Source: JBBQSF01 sp038214085 | Lineage (GTDB): Bacteria > Bacteroidota > Bacteroidia > Bacteroidales > CG2-30-32-10 | Direction of reading: 5' to 3' | Length of the DNA: 16,402 nucleotides | NCBI GenBank assembly: GCA_038214085.1 | Contig: JBBQSF010000064.1 | Coordinates: 1-16,402 of the forward strand | In this document: piece by piece, positions 14,327-16,402 of the stretch | Layout of the letters: every line of letters starts with the position of its first letter | How positions within the stretch are numbered: the first letter of the stretch is position 1 | The notes under the pieces: model-generated | What the model saw: the letters and a program-made list of their open reading frames with translations, nothing else | What the model was told of the DNA's origin: nothing | Databases searched by the model: none | Made by a program: the position numbers and the translations under genes

Positions 14327-14332
14327 TCCTTA
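14327..14332 (-). promoter_or_regulatory. Shine-Dalgarno site for the ferredoxin subunit
   Basis: AAGGAG on the minus strand, 9 nt before the ATG at 14317. It is one of only two clear Shine-Dalgarno sites I noticed in the window, both in this operon. Confidence 0.6.
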
Positions 14333-14375
14333 ATTTGTTAATATTAAAAGATGTTTAATGTCTGTTATTAAAAGA

Positions 14376-14383
14376 CAAATCTA
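14376..14383 (-). promoter_or_regulatory. -7 element of the 2-oxoacid oxidoreductase operon
   Basis: TAGATTTG on the minus strand matches TAnnTTTG exactly, implying a leader of about 50 nt. A TTG stands 24 nt further upstream, longer than the usual spacer, so the -33 box is uncertain. Confidence 0.5.
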
Positions 14384-14416
14384 TGAATTATTTTGTTAAT
14401 TAATTCACAACATAAA

Positions 14417-14457
14417 GAAATTATTTTTTCATCCAATTATATGAATGAAAGAATTTC
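14417..14457 (-). terminator. Weak stem-loop after the aminotransferase gene
   Basis: Arms TTTCATCC (14427-14434) and GAATGAAA (14443-14450) pair with one wobble, extended by GAAATT (14417-14422) and AATTTC (14452-14457) across an internal loop. On the minus strand no clean U-run follows, so its action as an intrinsic terminator is doubtful. Confidence 0.3.
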
Positions 14458-14467
14458 TCTATTTAAA

Positions 14468-15787
14468 TTAGCTTTGCTTGTGATGTTCGTTGAATATTTG
14501 AAGACGGTGTTCGAGCACAGGAAACTGTTCCCGCTTAATAAGTGAAACACATGCCCTCATTCCTTCAGTTCGTTCACTTCCGGTTATTCCTAGTGATATG
14601 GCACTAATACCATAATAAAGCAATTCTTCCAGCAATTCTTCGCCGGAAAATCCGGGATATGAAAAAGTGAAATAAAAGCCATCTGCAAGATCATCGTTTT
14701 CATCTTTATCATAAACTATTTTAAAGCCATTATCGATGAACATTTTTTTCATAATATGAGCTTTTTCGCCATAATCTCTCACATAGTCAACAAAGTTGAA
14801 TTTACCTTCGTTAGCAGCTTTTAAAATGGCAGCAAGTGCATATTGCGCAGAGTGCGATGTTCCAGAACTTAATGAATATACAGTTCCATAGATCATGGCT
14901 CGTCCGAAATTATCAGAATTGTAAAACCGTTTGAGATCTGGTGCTACAGTACAAAACAATTTTGGAGAAATCACCATCATCCCTATTCGCTGACCTGCAT
15001 AACTAAATGCTTTTGAACTGGAGATAAACAAAATATAATTATCGGTGTATTTAGCTGCAGATGGTTGAAAAGGAGGAACACCGGGTTTTGAATAATCCTT
15101 ACGGAAATCCATTCCAAAGTAAGCAAGGTCTTCAAGAACTATAACATTGTATTTATTTGCCAATTCGGCAATAATGCGTAATTCCTTATCAGTAAAGCAA
15201 ATCCAGCTTGGGTTGTTTGGATTTGAATACAAAATACAGGATATGTTTCCTTTTGAAAGGTAGGATTCAATCTTGTCGCGAAGCTTATCGCCACGATAAT
15301 TGTAAACATCAAATGCTTCGTATTTTAAACCAATTACTTTGTGCTGTTGTTTGTGAACTGGAAAGCATGGGTCGAGGAAAAGTGTAGTGTCTTTTTCTTT
15401 GTACATGCGGTTTACTGTCATAAATGCAGCATATGCGCCCTGCATTGAACCTACGGTAGGAATACAATTTTCGGGAGTAACATTTACATCCAGAAATAAT
15501 TTAACGAAGTTGGCAATTTCCTTTTTCAGGATTGGAGTTCCATCAATGTCAGGATAAATAGCAGCTACACCATTTCTGAGTGCGGCAATTTCTGCTTCGA
15601 TACCAATTTGAACTGGTGGCAAACCAGGAACACCCATTTCCATTCGGATGTATTTATCGCCGGTTTCGTTTTCAATGTTATCAATAAGTCGTTTGATTTC
15701 TCGTATGGTAGCTTTTCCTACCACGGGAATGTTGCTTTCGCCAATCTTGGCTTTTACCACGTCAAAATTAATGGGCGTTTCTTTCAT
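14468..15787 (-). CDS. PLP-dependent class I/II aminotransferase
   Basis: A 439-aa fold-type I aminotransferase. The Schiff-base lysine is Lys259 in ISSSKAFSYAGQRIGMM. The NPNNPSW segment carries the PLP-ring asparagine, VIVLEDLAYFG carries the aspartate/tyrosine that contact the cofactor, and GMRACVSL near the C-terminus carries the arginine expected to bind the substrate carboxylate. The early segment MEMGVPGLPPVQIGIEAEI and the DIDGTPILKKEIANFV stretch fit the aspartate-aminotransferase superfamily. It lies 150 bp upstream of the 2-oxoacid:ferredoxin oxidoreductase operon on the same strand. A promoter and a weak hairpin in the gap suggest separate transcripts but a shared pathway: amino acid to 2-oxoacid to acyl-CoA, or the reverse. 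The amino-acid specificity cannot be read from the motifs. Confidence 0.9.
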   Translation of the reverse strand: MKETPINFDVVKAKIGESNIPVVGKATIREIKRLIDNIENETGDKYIRMEMGVPGLPPVQIGIEAEIAALRNGVAAIYPDIDGTPILKKEIANFVKLFLDVNVTPENCIPTVGSMQGAYAAFMTVNRMYKEKDTTLFLDPCFPVHKQQHKVIGLKYEAFDVYNYRGDKLRDKIESYLSKGNISCILYSNPNNPSWICFTDKELRIIAELANKYNVIVLEDLAYFGMDFRKDYSKPGVPPFQPSAAKYTDNYILFISSSKAFSYAGQRIGMMVISPKLFCTVAPDLKRFYNSDNFGRAMIYGTVYSLSSGTSHSAQYALAAILKAANEGKFNFVDYVRDYGEKAHIMKKMFIDNGFKIVYDKDENDDLADGFYFTFSYPGFSGEELLEELLYYGISAISLGITGSERTEGMRACVSLIKREQFPVLEHRLQIFNEHHKQS

Positions 15788-15937
15788 GTCAAGAGTTTTT
15801 TTCGGTTGAATAATGTATATTGAAAATTATGGTCTAAAAATAGCATAATTTTGAGAAATGGAAGGGAAAAATAAAAATTTACAGTAAACTTTTTTCAAAT
15901 TAAGTTCTCTGGAAATTATTAAAGAAAACAGAAATGG

Positions 15938-16402
15938 TTATTTGCTTTTCTGACTTGCAATAGAAAGGATTACTCCCAGTGCAATGCCCAGAAATGCTGC
16001 AAAAACAACTCTGTATTCTCCCGGAAGTAAAAATGTTATGGTGTGTGCAGGAATCCAGAAGAAAGGAATGGTACGTTTAAAAACAAAATCCCATTGTACT
16101 GTCCAGTTTATTGATGGAAATATTTTTTTGAAATTTATGGGTTTAAAAAAACCGCTTAATGATCCTCCATTACCAACAATATGCATATCTGTAATTTTAT
16201 GAAAGGTCATCATAACGGGAGCATAAATAAGATTCATAATTGCACTTATTGAGAATGCTGCCAGTATTCGTATTCCTGCATTTCCATTGCTTATTGCATC
16301 AAAAAGATCCTTAGTTTTCATTGCGTCAACCACTCCTTTTATACCACAGCTTTTTTCAAGAAATACGGGAACGCCAACTGCAAATACAACAAATGCAAGT
16401 TT
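15938..16402 (-). CDS. Multi-pass membrane protein of unknown function, 5' end outside window
   Basis: The reading frame is open from the right edge to a TAA at 15938, giving 154 visible residues that begin KLAFVVFAVGVPVFLEKSCG. An internal GTG at 16333 could be taken as a start, but the upstream codons continue without a stop and encode another hydrophobic segment, so the gene is cut by the window edge. Likely membrane segments are the first 14 visible residues, ILAAFSISAIMNLIYAPVMM, FFWIPAHTITFLL and VVFAAFLGIALGVILSIA, followed by a short basic tail SQKSK. The pattern of Trp/Pro-rich loops (WTVQWDFVFKRTIPFFWIPA) is faintly like Mpv17/PMP22 proteins, but I would not assign that. It is separated from the aminotransferase by 150 bp. 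Confidence 0.75.
   Translation of the reverse strand, partial: KLAFVVFAVGVPVFLEKSCGIKGVVDAMKTKDLFDAISNGNAGIRILAAFSISAIMNLIYAPVMMTFHKITDMHIVGNGGSLSGFFKPINFKKIFPSINWTVQWDFVFKRTIPFFWIPAHTITFLLPGEYRVVFAAFLGIALGVILSIASQKSK

Noticed and set aside
15938..16333. Complete 131-aa protein starting at GTG 16333
   Set aside because: The frame is open upstream to the window edge and encodes more hydrophobic residues, so the GTG is internal.
1..16402. CRISPR arrays, tRNA or rRNA genes, insertion sequences with transposases
   Set aside because: None seen on either strand.

Overview
The window is AT-rich chromosomal DNA that looks like a member of the Bacteroidota, most likely an anaerobic Bacteroidales-type organism. 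Three things point there: the fused lpxC-fabZ gene, the DUF349 and TIGR02757 (DUF2400) family proteins, and repeated matches to the Bacteroidota -7 promoter element TAnnTTTG in front of genes. Most genes are ordinary housekeeping genes, and there is one scar-like accessory spot.

Layout. Positions 1-4098 (minus strand) carry a lipid A biosynthesis block: lpxC-fabZ, then lpxA overlapping it by 4 bp, then an ABC ATPase. Next come efp with its own promoter and a divergent lpxD paralogue that runs off the left edge. From the same intergenic region a PLP-dependent Cys/Met-metabolism lyase (4239-5420) is read divergently, followed by a large DUF349 repeat protein (5537-7537). A perfect palindromic hairpin separates this from convergent minus-strand genes: a secreted cysteine glutathione peroxidase (7590-8126) and a COG2509-like FAD dehydrogenase (8207-9463).

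Positions 9464-10794 are the accessory spot. They hold a BRO-N/DinD-like gene bracketed by an imperfect direct repeat. Upstream lies a 351-bp gene-free stretch with an intact-looking -7 element followed by a 10-codon reading frame that encodes the characteristic N-terminus of a type III-like DNA methyltransferase (MPTLNWIGK) and then stops. I read this as the remnant of a deleted restriction-modification locus.

Positions 10795-14317 (minus) carry a TIGR02757 protein that may have an HhH-GPD glycosylase-like fold, then a four-subunit 2-oxoacid:ferredoxin oxidoreductase operon (ferredoxin-like delta, alpha, beta, gamma; VorB/Kor type) that ends in an intrinsic terminator. An aminotransferase (14468-15787) sits just upstream and fits functionally: transamination produces 2-oxoacids, which the oxidoreductase can decarboxylate to acyl-CoA while reducing ferredoxin. 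A multi-pass membrane protein gene (15938 to the right edge) is cut by the window end.

All family calls come from reading motifs; no database search was run.
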